A DNA stretch of 64,000 nt from contig WTPW01000011.1 of NCBI GenBank assembly GCA_009809945.1, positions 211,597 to 275,596 on the forward strand, written 5' to 3'. Below the pieces are notes generated by a model. The model was not told the origin of the DNA. It did no database searches and saw only the letters and a program-made list of their open reading frames with translations. This DNA is from Gigaspora margarita (Eukaryota; Glomeromycota; Glomeromycetes; Diversisporales; Gigasporaceae). Positions 34,029-44,640 of this stretch are shown here, piece after piece (the stretch's first letter is position 1; each line of letters opens with the position of its first letter). The position numbers were made by a program, and so were the translations under genes.

Positions 34029-34885
34029 ATGGAAACTCCTATTATTAGACCCCAGACTTTTAAAGCACTTTTAGAATTCGTTAAATGTTGGAACCTAGAA
34101 TCTGTTGCATATAATAGTAGTCTCATTATAAATGGACATAGAGCTGTAATAATGAATGGAATGGAAATTTTGTCCTCTATGGAATCCCATTAGAAGATAC
34201 AGACCATAATGAAAATAATGCTACTAATACTTCTTTCCTAGAATTAGAAACTGCCTACTCTTCAAATCTTAATGAAATTTCCCCTACAGACCCAGAGGAA
34301 ACCACAATCTTCGAGAATAATGATATTGAATAGAACATAGGAAATGAAGAAATCCTAGGAAATCCAGAAGTACTTCCAGATCCTCTCGCTAATGAAAATA
34401 GTGAAACAACTCTAGAAACAGATGACCTTACAAGAGAACAAAGTACTATTATGTCCAGAATTCTCAAGGACCTGACGGATAAAAAATTGAATACTCCTTT
34501 TCGAGCAAATCCTCTCTTAACTTTTTCTTGGAAGGATAAAGTTAATGAAATAATCCACTGACTAAACCAAGAAATTCGAGAAAGTCAAAGAGAAAAACAA
34601 GTCCGCACACTTGAAGCTTGTTATTATTTAGGAACTATTTTGAATGAGTTTCAAAATAATTCTAAAGTTTCTAAAGAGATTAGGCAACTCTTAAAGAACT
34701 CTTTGGGAACGTATAAAATGTATAATTTCTGGAAAGAAGCCAACCGAATACATCAAGTCCTCCAATCTCAAGAACTATCCCGATTGTACCAGACACAGTT
34801 TATTACTTTAAGTAATATGAACAGACTTTCTACTGAAAATTTTGATAGGTTAATAGAATTGAGAACTAACGGAGTCAGTTCTTAA
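34029..34885 (+). pseudogene. Extra ORF between integrase and 3' LTR
   Basis: ATG at 34029 opens METPIIRPQTFKALLEFVK. After a single frameshift near 34170 the reading continues as IPLEDTDHNEN, an acidic Asn/Glu/Thr-rich middle part, then a helical C-terminal half (RTLEACYYLGTILNEFQ; SLGTYKMYNFWKEANRI) ending at a TAA at 34883. Stops at 34333 (TAG) and 34559 (TGA) interrupt it. About 285 codons in total. No transmembrane segment, so it does not look like an envelope gene. I do not recognise the family. Same strand as gag-pol, so either a spliced accessory protein or an acquired gene. Confidence 0.65.
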
Positions 34886-34897
34886 AGTGGAAGAAAA
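34886..34897 (+). other. Polypurine tract
   Basis: AGTGGAAGAAAA-type purine run immediately before the 3' LTR, where plus-strand synthesis is primed in LTR elements. Confidence 0.7.
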
Positions 34898-35414
34898 TGT
34901 TATAGAATAGGTCTCTTAATTCTATTCGCTAAAAGATTCTAAGTGTTCCTATTACTTTATAGTTTTATTGTTTTATTGTTTTATTGTTTTATCACTTTAT
35001 TGGTTTATTACTTTATTACTTTATTAAATTATAGTTTTATAGTTTTATTGTTTTTATAGTTTTATTACTTTGCTTTATTGTTTTATTGTTTCATTACTTT
35101 ATTGTTTTATTACTTTTCAAAAGATATATAAACCCTAGTTTTCTACCCTCCTGCACAATAGACTCAGATTCCCCTCTCCTCTCCTAATGTTTACAAATAA
35201 ATATCCTCTCTATATTATATTATATTATTATTAATAAAATATATCTTATTCCAATAAATATTCTCTTGCTCTTTGATAAATATATACTGAACCGCTCTAG
35301 TGAAGTAATATTCCACTTGCACACCGCTTCATATCTTCTCTGACCCTTACAAGATCCCTGTCGCTGTGTGTTGTGTTGCAAGTACTATATTGAAGGCAAT
35401 AGTCACTTGTAACA
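34898..35414 (+). repeat. 3' LTR
   Basis: 517 bp, about 97-98% identical to the 5' LTR by eye. Same TG start, CA end and TATA box (near 35125). Confidence 0.93.
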
Positions 35415-35520
35415 ATAAAAATAGTGGCAATCTTTCACAGATCATTACTTAAAAAATTATATAATTTTTGCAAGCAAATTTGTTTGCATTTATTCTACAA
35501 ATGAAGAAATAATTTTATCT
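35415..35520. repeat. Dispersed repeat fragment (relative near 7800-7860)
   Basis: GGCAATCTTTCACAGATCATTACTTAAAAA is, in reverse, similar to the sequence at about 7815-7856 that includes ATGATCTGTGAAAGAT (motif broken here into parts). It contains GCAAGCAAATTTGTTTGC, a palindrome like that at 298-320. Confidence 0.5.
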
Positions 35521-35984
35521 ATTCAAATGATCAAAAATTTTGGGTCTTAAGTAAAATAAATCAAAAAAAAAACAAATTTAAAAACATTTAATTTCAGGTC
35601 CCAAAACCAAAATAATTTTACTATTATATATGGGTTATTATATATTAAAATAGCTTATTTTTACTTTAATTTATTTTGAGATAATTTGTTTTAATTATTT
35701 GGTTTAATTTTTTAGACTAATTTGGAATTATCAAATTTCATGATTTTAATTAGTTAAAAATAATAGATAACAATTGGATAATCTTATAATATGTTGGCCC
35801 TATGCAGTCTCATATAATTTTTTTATTTTTTAATTTTTTTATTATACAAATCAACTTTTATTTATAAATAAAAATGTTAAAATTTAGAAAAAATGTGCTT
35901 GTTACTAGCAGTAATATCCCTGTATAATGTACAATCAAAACAAACATAAATATATACAAATTTATTACTATTAGAGTTAGGCAT

Positions 35985-36252
35985 TGTTGTATGTTTTGGC
36001 TGTTCACAGCCTTTTTTGGCTTGTCCATGTCCAAAATTGTCCAAATATCCAAGATTGTCCAAAGCTTGTTCAGGCTTTAATATTTAATAAATCTATCTAA
36101 AAAATATATAACTATATATTTTTTTAGGTACTAAACACATTCCAGTTAAAATTAAAATAGGTTATCATAATAAAATTTTAAGTAATTTTACTTTATTTAA
36201 TTGTCCAATATTGTCCAAATTGTTGTCTAAAGCTGTCCCGTGACAATACTGA
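35985..36252 (+). repeat. TTGTCCAAA repeat, inverted copy at 42024-42303
   Basis: About 270 bp with many TTGTCCAAA words, ending GCTGTCCCGTGACAATACTG. The reverse complement at 42024-42303 is roughly 90% similar over the full length, including the non-repetitive middle (CTAAACACATTCCAGTTAAA). Likely a short mobile element. The family is not identified. Confidence 0.75.
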
Positions 36253-36949
36253 GGTTAGGTATAAGAGTTAGCCTTAGAGGTAATTATATAGTAAATTTTG
36301 CAAAAAATTATTTTTTGCTAAAAAAAAGTTTAGTTTTATAGTTACAATTTTCAGTTATTATAATATTTTTAAAAAAGACATTTTTCACTTCATTTTCATA
36401 TAACACAATCAGTTATAATATTACATCATAGAACTATCACTATAGTAACAAATAGATTCATTCTAAAATTTATATAAATCTAATAAAAACACATTTTTTA
36501 TAAAATTGTAAAAATGGACTATTTTAATATGTTATACCCTATATACTCTGGTACTATTGAATATATAGTAAAGTAGAAACCTGAACAGCTAGTATAGAGG
36601 TCATACTTGAAATTTTTCAGCAAAACACCTAAAATTTGAGAAGCAAAAAACAGTTTTTGGCAATTATCTTGGCATTTAGTAGTCCAATTTGAATAAGCTT
36701 TTTTTTAAAATAAAGCTCTCAGTAAGGCGTAGCTAACAAAAAACGTTTATTCAATTCTGATTACTGGATTAGAAGTTATTAAAGTAAATATATTTTGTTA
36801 TTTTTAGCAAATTAGGTCAAAATTGGCCAAAATCTAGTTATGACCTATATAAGAGATGTCTGGGGTCCTAGTAGAGTTTAAATTCTAAGTTTTTGTCTAA
36901 AGTTGTAAAAGTACTAGCTGAAGTATATTTTGTAAAGCATATACTTTTA
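36253..36949. other. AT-rich gap with a small foldback
   Basis: No gene. About 36680-36775 is a short inverted repeat (TAGTCCAATTTGAATAAGC against GTTTATTCAATTCTGATTAC) related to the MITE at 3152-3387. Confidence 0.5.
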
Positions 36950-36951
36950 TA

Positions 36952-38253
36952 TAGTGGTCTACTATATTATTATGGACACTTTTTGGGTGACCGTTACTCA
37001 AAATCGAGTAAGTAAACATAGTACAAAATTTATATCATGTAACTGCCCAATCTTATGGTGCAACATACTAAAATTTTACATAATTTTATTATATTGCACA
37101 GAAATAATACAAAAAATCCTAAAAATTTGATTTTTATATTTGTACAAAAACCAAAATTTTGCATTTTCTATTTTTTTTTACATTTTTATATAAAAAGAAA
37201 AAACAAATTATATTATAATATTTGATGGGTCCGCTCCCAGTTTCTATACAAGTATCATCCTAATTGGGGATGCTGGCGACAGTTTGTGGCAAAGTTCTGG
37301 TAGTGTTTCATACCATGATTTTTTAACAAGAGCATCTGGCTCTATGAGATTACGCACACCTATTTTTTATTTAGATTGTGTTATAGGAACCCAGTAAAGG
37401 ATGTATATAGGTCTTGTCCAACCAAAGCACACCATTTCTGATATTCAGGTACCTATTTATGCCTTTTTCCCATATTTTCAGACATGATAAGAGGCTTTGG
37501 GGATGACACAAGAGAACAAATCCAAACTGTGCAAAGCACAGCACATGGTACTCTCAGAAATTGTTTTTTTGCTTTGACAATTGTATAGGTTGGTTATTTG
37601 TATAAGGCTAAGACAGTGGTTGCCATCTGTGATTTAAGCCTTTAAGGTTCTTAAGATTCAAGGGTGTTAGAGTTTTCAGTTGACCAGTCTTTTTTTGAAT
37701 TTCTGTGCTGACTCACTGTACTGCTTTATAATGTTTCTCACAGAACTTTTACTATAACCAGTTGCAGCTGCAATTGTATGATGCGAATTACCTCTTTGGT
37801 GTCCATAAATTATGGCTCCTCACTGACTTTCTGTTAAATCTTTCTTTACGCCCATTTTTTGTGGAAAAAAAATTAAGATGCACATATGCTTATTTTATGC
37901 TAATTGGTCATACAGATATACCTATTTTTATACTGCATAATGTGATCTGGGTGTCACACTATATTTGAGCAAAATTTGAACTAATTTGAGCAAAAAAACG
38001 ATTTTTTGTAAATTTTTTTTTAAAAAAAAAATTTACAAAAAATTCTGAAAATCGATTTTTGTACAAACCTGAAAATGGTACTTTGTACTATCTTTTGCAT
38101 AACTCTAGTGCAATCTAATAATACTATATAAAATTTTAGTATGTTGTACCATGGAATCAGATGGTCATGTGATATAAATTTCATACTGCATTTACTTACA
38201 TGATTTTGAGCAATAGCTCCCCAAAGTGTCCATAATAATATAGTAGGCCACTG
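36952..38253 (-). mobile_element. Tc1/mariner transposon, 1.3 kb, decayed
   Basis: TA at 36950-36951 and at 38254-38255 flank the element. The ends TAGTGGTCTACTATATTATT and (reverse complement of the right) CAGTGGCCTACTATATTATT lead into inverted repeats of about 170-185 bp, including TATGGACACTTT and CAACATACTAAAATTTTA. Total length of 1302 bp is typical for Tc1/mariner. The transposase lies on the minus strand. Confidence 0.85.
37215..37880 (-). pseudogene. Tc1/mariner transposase, broken
   Basis: On the minus strand, near 37860-37680, the paired helix-turn-helix reads through HTIAAATGYSKSSVRNIIKQ, which matches the expected pattern of a Tc1 DNA-binding domain (I-A-x-x-T-G-x-S-x-x-V-x-x-I). 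Downstream, sequence near 37320-37230 (CRQHPQ, NWERTH) falls where the catalytic C-terminal part should lie but is too mutated to assign the DDE residues. Several stops. No function is left. Confidence 0.65.
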
Positions 38254-38408
38254 TAGTTTTTTGCAAGTTGGTATATTTAATATTTCTTTTTAAATTTTTA
38301 AAATTTTGCAAAAAAGTAGTAATATTAATTTATATTCTTCAAAAGATTAGTAGTATTTATTCTTTCCAAATTGGATATTTGTCTACTAAATCAAAATCAA
38401 GTTATAAG

Positions 38409-40378
38409 TAATGATGCTGCCTGAAACTATATAGTTTCAGATTGACTGAAACCAAAACTAGTATTACCAGTTTCGGACATGACCTTCTTGGCCAAAACTT
38501 GCCTAAAGACCCTAAACTTTACCAATGCTCTGAAACTATACCGAAACTCTGGAACTGGCCTGCTAATAAAAATATTATTGGAAAGTTTACAGATCGATAT
38601 ATATCGATTACTAACCAAGAGGATATATATTGATAATAATCATGATTGTAAACATATATAGCCAAGATAGTTAGTAATTGATATATAGCAGATATGAAAT
38701 AATCAATATATTAGCCAATATATAATCATTGATACTCCAAGATTAAAAATAATATTTATAATTAACCCTTTATTTTATTTAAACTTTTTAAATTATTACA
38801 TATTTCATACATCTTGTGCCTTTCTTACAACATAATTGCTATAGTATAACAATAATGTAATACTTTTAGTCTTTTATGTCCTTTCATCAACCTATTTAAA
38901 GTTCTACATTCTAGTAAACACTACAAAAAAATAATAAAATTAAAGAATAAAAAATAACAGGGAACCCAGAAACTAGCATTTATTTTTATACAAGCTCCGG
39001 GTCTTGTTCAAGCAATTCTCGCATTTCTGGACTCATTTTATGCTTCCTGGGACAAGCTGTAAAAGGAAGAAAAGTATTAATAAAAAAAATGAAACCAACA
39101 AACAAAGAGAATCTGTTACTTATTTATATACTAGTGTCATTTCCTTTAGGGACCGGATACCTATTCACGGCTCTACTTTACCCAAGCGCAAACCTATAAG
39201 AAAAAAAAGAATTAGTAAAAATATATAATAATAATGAGATAGAGAAAAAAATAGAAACTAGTACTTATATTGGTGCCAGTTCTGGTCCAAATCACCAATT
39301 CTATTTCCAATATATCTTCCTGCGAAGCACTAATCTAGAAAAAAAGAAAAGTAAAAGAACCAAAAACAAAGAAGAAAGCTAAAAAAAATGAACCTAGTAC
39401 TTATCTTAATACCAATTGCAGGTCCAAATCATCTGTCCCAGCTCCAATATATTTTTTCTAGTGAAGTACCAACCTGAAAAAAAGAAACATTAGTATAAAA
39501 ATAGAAACAAAATGATCAAACAAAAAAATGAACCTGGTACTTATCTTAGTACCAGTCCATATCACCATTCCCAGCTCTAATATATCTTCCATAGTGAAGT
39601 ATCTCTGGTGAAGCACTAATCTAAAAAAAAAGAGAACATTAGTAAAAAAAGCACAAAGTGAGAATAAGACAATGAAAAATAACAACTAGTACTTATCTTG
39701 TATTAGTTCTGGGTCCAAATTTCCAATACTACTGAAGTGCCAACTGTAAAAAAAAAAACATTAGTAAAAAAAATTACAAAGTAAGAACAAGAAACAAAAA
39801 GAACAACTAGTACTTATCTTGTACTAGTTCTGAGTCCAAATCTCCAAACCCAGCAAAGCGTGAAATATTAAAAAAGTTGATTAAGGTGCTCTTAAGTATC
39901 TCTCAATATGATTTGCTATTTATAGAGATCATGCACAAGTACTACTATTAATTGAAGTAATACTTAGCCATGTTTGCGAAATGCACTCGCTTGACTGAAT
40001 ACCATAATTCATTTTCCACTAATTGTTAAAACTTGTAGATTATCTAATATAGATCATATATCTTAAAATCAATTATGTTACTATATAGCGATTTTGGATT
40101 AAATAAATACAAATTTATCGATTATTAATATTTATAACGATTTATAGTTGTTATATATTGATAAAAAAATTTTCTGTAAATCACTTGAGCTTAATTGAGT
40201 CTATTTGGTATATAAATAGTACTTATACTTCCAAAATAGTTTCAGATAATACCATTTTACCATTTTAGAGTTTCAGAAATTTAGAATAGTTTCAGGATTT
40301 CTACATAGTTTCAGAATTTTGAAAATTAGTTTCGGCTTTTAGTTATTTGGCCAAAAGAGTTTCAGGTAGCATCATTAG
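38409..40378. mobile_element. hAT-like non-autonomous element carrying exon-like array
   Basis: Terminal inverted repeats of 20 bp: TAATGATGCTGCCTGAAACT (38409-38428), mirrored at 40359-40378 with one mismatch. The flanks GTTATAAG and GTTATGAA could be an 8-bp target duplication with two changes. Both subterminal regions are packed with GAAACTAT/ATAGTTTC words in both orientations, a hAT-like feature (transposase binding sites). There is no transposase. The interior holds ATCGATATATAT palindromes (38590-38700) and a tandem exon/intron-like array (39000-39870). Confidence 0.65.
39000..39870 (-). repeat. Tandem array of exon/intron-like units
   Basis: Read on the minus strand, five related units at 120-152 bp spacing each show a TACTAAT branch-point-like word (in most), a T-rich tract ending in AG, about 50-75 bp of exon-like sequence (beginning TTGGTACTTCACT or TTAGTGCTTC), and a GTACTAG donor-like motif. 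The peptide EDILELGMVIWTGTKIST or variants can be read in several. A last exon-like piece (about 39065-38990) reads CPRKHKMSPEMRELLEQDPE, then a stop two residues later. This looks like a captured gene fragment whose small exon and intron were amplified. Gene identity unknown. Confidence 0.6.
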
Positions 40379-40538
40379 TTATGAATGAATTTTGGATCTT
40401 TTTAGATAAACTATAAAATATATAAAATATTTTAGAGAAAATCTAAAATAAATTTTCTTTTTAGATTAGGGCCATGTTATTAATCACCTGATTATTTTTT
40501 ATCAGAGGTCTACCCCCCTTCCCTCTTCTTTAATATAT

Positions 40539-40782
40539 GGGGGGTGTTAGTAGAAACCAGGCAAATTGTTTCTAAATAAATTTTTTTTAGACTTTGAATT
40601 AAAATATCTCAACAACTATTAAGCCAAACTTGATAAAAATTTTTTTATTTTAACTCTACATAGTTATAGAATTAATATAAAAAAAATTATCAAGTTTGGT
40701 TTAATAGTTGTCAAGATATTTTAATTTAAAGTTTTAAAAAAACTTACTAAAAACAATTTGCCTGGTTTTTACTGATACCCCC
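40539..40782. mobile_element. Palindromic MITE, 244 bp
   Basis: GGGGGGTGTTAGTAGAAACC at the left is matched by the inverted right end (GGTTTTTACTGATACCCCC). Arms of about 110 bp continue through AACCAGGCAAATTGTTT and ATCTCAACAACTATTAAGCC. ATATAT flanks both ends. Confidence 0.8.
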
Positions 40783-42023
40783 ATATATATAGTCAGTTTC
40801 TTATATGTAATTTCAACTTTTTTTACCCCCTCCCCCCCTAAAAAATTACCTGATTTTTGTCACTCCCCTTATTCTTTTAGATATAGTTTCTTTTTTTTTT
40901 TATTATATATATATTATATAATACTTTGATAAAGTGTTTTATTGTAAAATATTATATAATTTTTATTATCTAGTATAGGCTTTAATATTATCTTTCGAGA
41001 TAGCTAAAATAATATAGCACAGCAATAGCTAGTGGTTTTTTGTATGTATAATACAAACTAGGCAACAAATAAAAATACCATATATTACTAAATAAAAGCT
41101 ACCCCCGAATAGAAGCTACTTCTCGAATTTGGATCCAAAATCTGAAAAAGGTTATTATGTTTTAATAGTAAAATTAGACCCAAATAGAAGCTACCCCACC
41201 ACGATTTAGTCAGAAAAAATTAAAAAATTTTTTGTAGCTTCTATTCGGTAATATACAGTATGTAGTTTTAATAAAAATAGCAGAATTCAAATTATTTCTT
41301 TCTCATATATCAGAACCTTTAATATACTTTTCATTTTTTAACTTTTTTTCTTTTTTTAACTATTTATTTCAGATTACAAATAAAATGTTTTACAGAGCAA
41401 TTCTATTAAATATAGAATATACATATAGAATTTCTTATTATTTAACTTTATATTTATCTGTACTTGATTTGGATCCTGTTTAGAGTTAGTAGTTATCTTA
41501 TAGATACCAAAACTATAAAGTAATAAATAATTATTTTTGTCTCTTTGTTTATTCTCCTTGTAATATTGATCTCTTTGTATTGTCCAAACTCTGTACTAGC
41601 TAATATAACTCTGCTCTAAACTATAAGCTTGGAATTATTACTTAGCTATCTTTTCAATCTGTTGACTATTGTTATCCTATTTCTATTTCTTTAATGATAG
41701 TAGGTAACTAGAGTAACCTTAGACAGGAAACACATTGTATAACCTTACTCATTACTGTAATATATCTAAGTCAAAAGGCATTTTTCAAGAAAACTTAACA
41801 AAGAAGATTTTTGGCAATTTGCAATTATGAAAGATGCAACAATTAAAAGTATATAAAGATACTAGTAACTGTTTAATTTGTTTAGTAAATATTTGTATTT
41901 ATTATTGAAAGAGTATGAAGACTCAATGTTGAACTTGGGACCCACATTGGCTACTTTTATACATTTTTGTTTTTCACAAATGTAACGAGCTATATCTATT
42001 ACATGTGCAATATATGCTATATC
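40783..42023. other. AT-rich gap with AATAGAAGCTACCCC repeat
   Basis: No gene recognised. 41097-41260 contains an inverted pair of the word AATAGAAGCTAC and several CCCC-bearing variants; similar AAAAATAAGCTA words recur near 42465 and 55600-55760. The minus-strand ORF at 41862-42074 overlaps the next repeat and is not convincing. Confidence 0.5.
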
Positions 42024-42303
42024 CAGTATTGTCATGGGACAGCTTTGGACAATAATTTGGACAATTTTGAACAATTTTGGACAATTAAATAAAGTAAAAT
42101 TACTTAAAATTTTATTAAGATAACCTATTTTAATTTTAATTGGAATGTGTTTAGCACCTAAAAAAATATATAGTTATATATTCTTTAGATAGATTTATTA
42201 ATTATTAAAGCCTGGACAAGCTTTGGACAATCTTGAATGTTTGGACAATTTTGAATATGGACAAGCCAAAAAGGCTATAGATAGCCAAAGCGTACAATAC
42301 TGC
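42024..42303 (-). repeat. TTGTCCAAA repeat, copy 2
   Basis: Reverse complement of 35985-36252. It starts CAGTATTGTCATGGGACAGC and ends GTACAATACTGC, so both copies are bounded by CAGTATTG-like words that may be terminal inverted repeats. Confidence 0.75.
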
Positions 42304-42565
42304 TATATCTACTACAGTTGCACCCTCCTAAGTGTGACTCTTGAGACTGAGTATAAGTGTGCACTTAGAGAGGGTATGCATTTATATAATTAACTTAGAT
42401 AGCTAATAAAAGTGAAGTCAATCACGTACTAAACATTTTAAAGCCTTTTACCCAAAAATGAGCTACCCCATGATCAATAATAGTTGCTACATAATAAAGC
42501 CCAAAGTTTATTATGTAAATCAATTTTAATCACTTAAGTAAGCTTGTTTAGAAGATCAAAATACT

Positions 42566-42838
42566 AGGGTTCCACAATTTGATTTGATCTTTAATATTTG
42601 AATCAAATATTTGATCAAATTCAAATTCAAATTTGACTATATTTGATTTGATCAAATTCAAATCTGGCCAAATTTGATTTGATTTGACAAATATTTGATT
42701 TGATTTGAAAATTACTATTAAAAATTCAAATTCACATCAAATTCAAATCCAAATATTTGAATCAAATCAAATTCAAATCAGGGTCAATTTAATTTGATCA
42801 AATTCAAATTGACCAAATATTTGATTTGATTTGAAATT
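42566..42838 (-). mobile_element. AAATTTGA-rich MITE, copy 2
   Basis: Inverted copy of 3398-3667, beginning GGGTTCCACAATTTGATTTG. It abuts the 5' break of the second gypsy element. Confidence 0.65.
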
Positions 42839-43330
42839 GAGGAAATTAAAAATCTAGAAGAAGTATTGCTCTTAGAGATGAACTGGTTCCAGAAGGTTTG
42901 TACTCGACTCTATTTTGATGAAGGGAAATTATTTCTAAGGTATCTAGAAAAAAGTATTGAAGTGCAGATTTACCAAGCAAAGGAGTATCTGTTAGTAACT
43001 CTTTACGAAACATACGATGACAATAATGATTATTTTAATAATTATGACAAAAAAGAACTCAAAAAAGTCGAGAGCTATTGCTATGATGAGGCAAGAGATG
43101 ATGGCAACCAGTATACTAATTCTGGGATCAATATGCATAGCCTAGCCATTTACTTAATTGTTATCAAAGAAATACCTTCCGTGAAAGAAAAAGAAAATAT
43201 AGACTTAACCCTCGAGAAAGCCATTGAAAGATTAGTGGAGGTGAATCCTTTAAATGAAAAACAGAAAGAAGAAGTAAGACTTATCTTAAAAAATATAAGG
43301 AATTATTTTTCTTCAGGCTGGATAAGCTAG
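42839..43330 (+). pseudogene. gypsy-2 protease end and linker
   Basis: LLLEMNWFQKVCTRLYFDEG (from 42867) corresponds to the LLGNDWF region that closes gypsy proteases and the strand after it (LFLRYLEKSIEVQI). The acidic linker that follows (YETYDDNNDYFNNYDKKELK) precedes RT. The protease active site itself is missing, cut off at the adjacent MITE. Confidence 0.65.
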
Positions 43331-44200
43331 ATTATGCTGCACAAGTACAGAATGAGATCGATACCAGAGATGCTAGGCTGATAAAACAATTTGCCTACTG
43401 GATTGCTTCGGATGAACAAGAATTTCTAAATGGAAAAATATAGCAACTGCTAAAAAATGGTCTTATATATGAGCTAAAAAGCCCCTGGACCTTCTCTGTG
43501 GTAATCGTGCCAAAAAAAACAGAAAATTGCAGTTATGAATAGACTATCGCAAGTTGAACGCTATAACCAAGAAGGATTCTTACTCCTTTTTACGAATAGA
43601 TGTCCTACTAAAAACCTTTGAAAAAGGAAGTAGTTTTCTAGTCTAGACTTGGCCAGTATCTACTAGCAAATTGGCATCAAACCTGAGGACCAGAAAAAAC
43701 TGCCTTCATTACTAAACAAGGGGTATACACCTTTATAGTAATGTCCTTTGGGTTATGCAATACCCCAGCCACCTTTTAATGAACTATGAACAATGTATTG
43801 TATGAATTTTTGGATCAGTTTGTGGCCGTATACCTGGATGATATTATTATATTTTTCAGATGTATCAGGACTATGTAAACCATATCGAGAAGGTTTTTGC
43901 CAAAATCCAAGCTGTGAGATTAAGATTAAACCTGGAAAAATGCGAGCTATTCAAAGCTAATATTCAGTTTCTGGATCATGTGGTCAGCAGCAGTGGAATC
44001 AAACCAGATCTGGCCAAGGTCGAAAAAGTTAAACATTTTCCTACCCCAACTACCTTACAGCAACTTAGAGCATTCCTTGGCCTAGTTGCATACTATAGGT
44101 GCATTATCCCAGGATTATCAACTATTGCCAAAGCTCTATATCAGCTCTTGAAAAAGGATGCTAAATATGAATAGGGGAAAAGGCAGGAAAATGCTTTCTG
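43331..44200 (+). pseudogene. gypsy-2 reverse transcriptase
   Basis: IYELKSPWTFSVVIVPKKTE, then a damaged DYRKLN equivalent (ACTATCGCAAGTTGAACG at 43542), FGLCNTPATF (followed by TAA TGA) and VAVYLDDIIIFF (about 43824-43860, catalytic YLDD intact). Continues in another frame as HIEKVFAKIQ, LNLEKCELFKANIQFLDHVV and LRAFLGLVAYYRCIIPG. The double stop after PATF fits C-to-T changes of Gln (CAA) and Arg (CGA) codons. Confidence 0.88.
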
Positions 44201-44640
44201 AATATTAAAAAATTATTTAATTACTGCCCCTATGTTAAGGTACCCAGACTACTCCAAGACATTTTATTTACATACTGATGCTTCCTGAGTAGAGCTCAGG
44301 GCTGTGTTGGCACAGAAAGACGAGAATAAAAAGAAATACAGCATAGCTTATACTAGTAAAAGTCTTACCTGAGCCAAACAAAATTATGCTGCTACTAAGC
44401 TCGAATGTTACACTATAATTTGGGATGTCAAACATTTCTATCACATCTTAGATATAAACTATTCATTATTGTTACTAATCACGTTACATTAAAATGTTTA
44501 CAAATCACCATACCCAAGGGGCATCAAGCCCGATAGATTTTACAATTGCAACTCTATAATTATACAATAATTCATTGAGCTAGTCGAAAGCACTATAACA
44601 CTGATACTTTATCCCGTATAATAAAAGAAAAACCCCTAAA
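44201..44640 (+). pseudogene. gypsy-2 RNase H
   Basis: TAPMLRYPDYSKTFYLHTDA (first Asp), AVLAQKDENKKKYSIAYTSK, KLECYTIIWDVKHFYHILD (Glu), then LLLLITLH where the TDH motif is mutated. Several stops (TGA at 44285 and 44370). Confidence 0.78.

Larger units (their letters stand above)
25330..35414 (+). mobile_element. Ty3/gypsy LTR retrotransposon, full length
   Basis: A 10.1-kb element with matching LTRs (25330-25843, 34898-35414) that start TGTTATAGAATAGG and end CTTGTAACA (TG…CA). The flanks share ATAA (25326-25329, 35415-35418), a possible 4-bp target duplication. Domain order is gag, protease, Cys-rich insert, RT, RNase H, integrase, then an extra ORF. RT before integrase defines Ty3/gypsy. 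Coding parts are broken by many TGA stops and several frameshifts. N bases cluster at 33192-33419. Confidence 0.95.

Noticed and set aside
34029-34885. Envelope gene of the gypsy element
   Set aside because: No signal peptide, membrane segment or furin-like site is visible; the composition is acidic and soluble-like.
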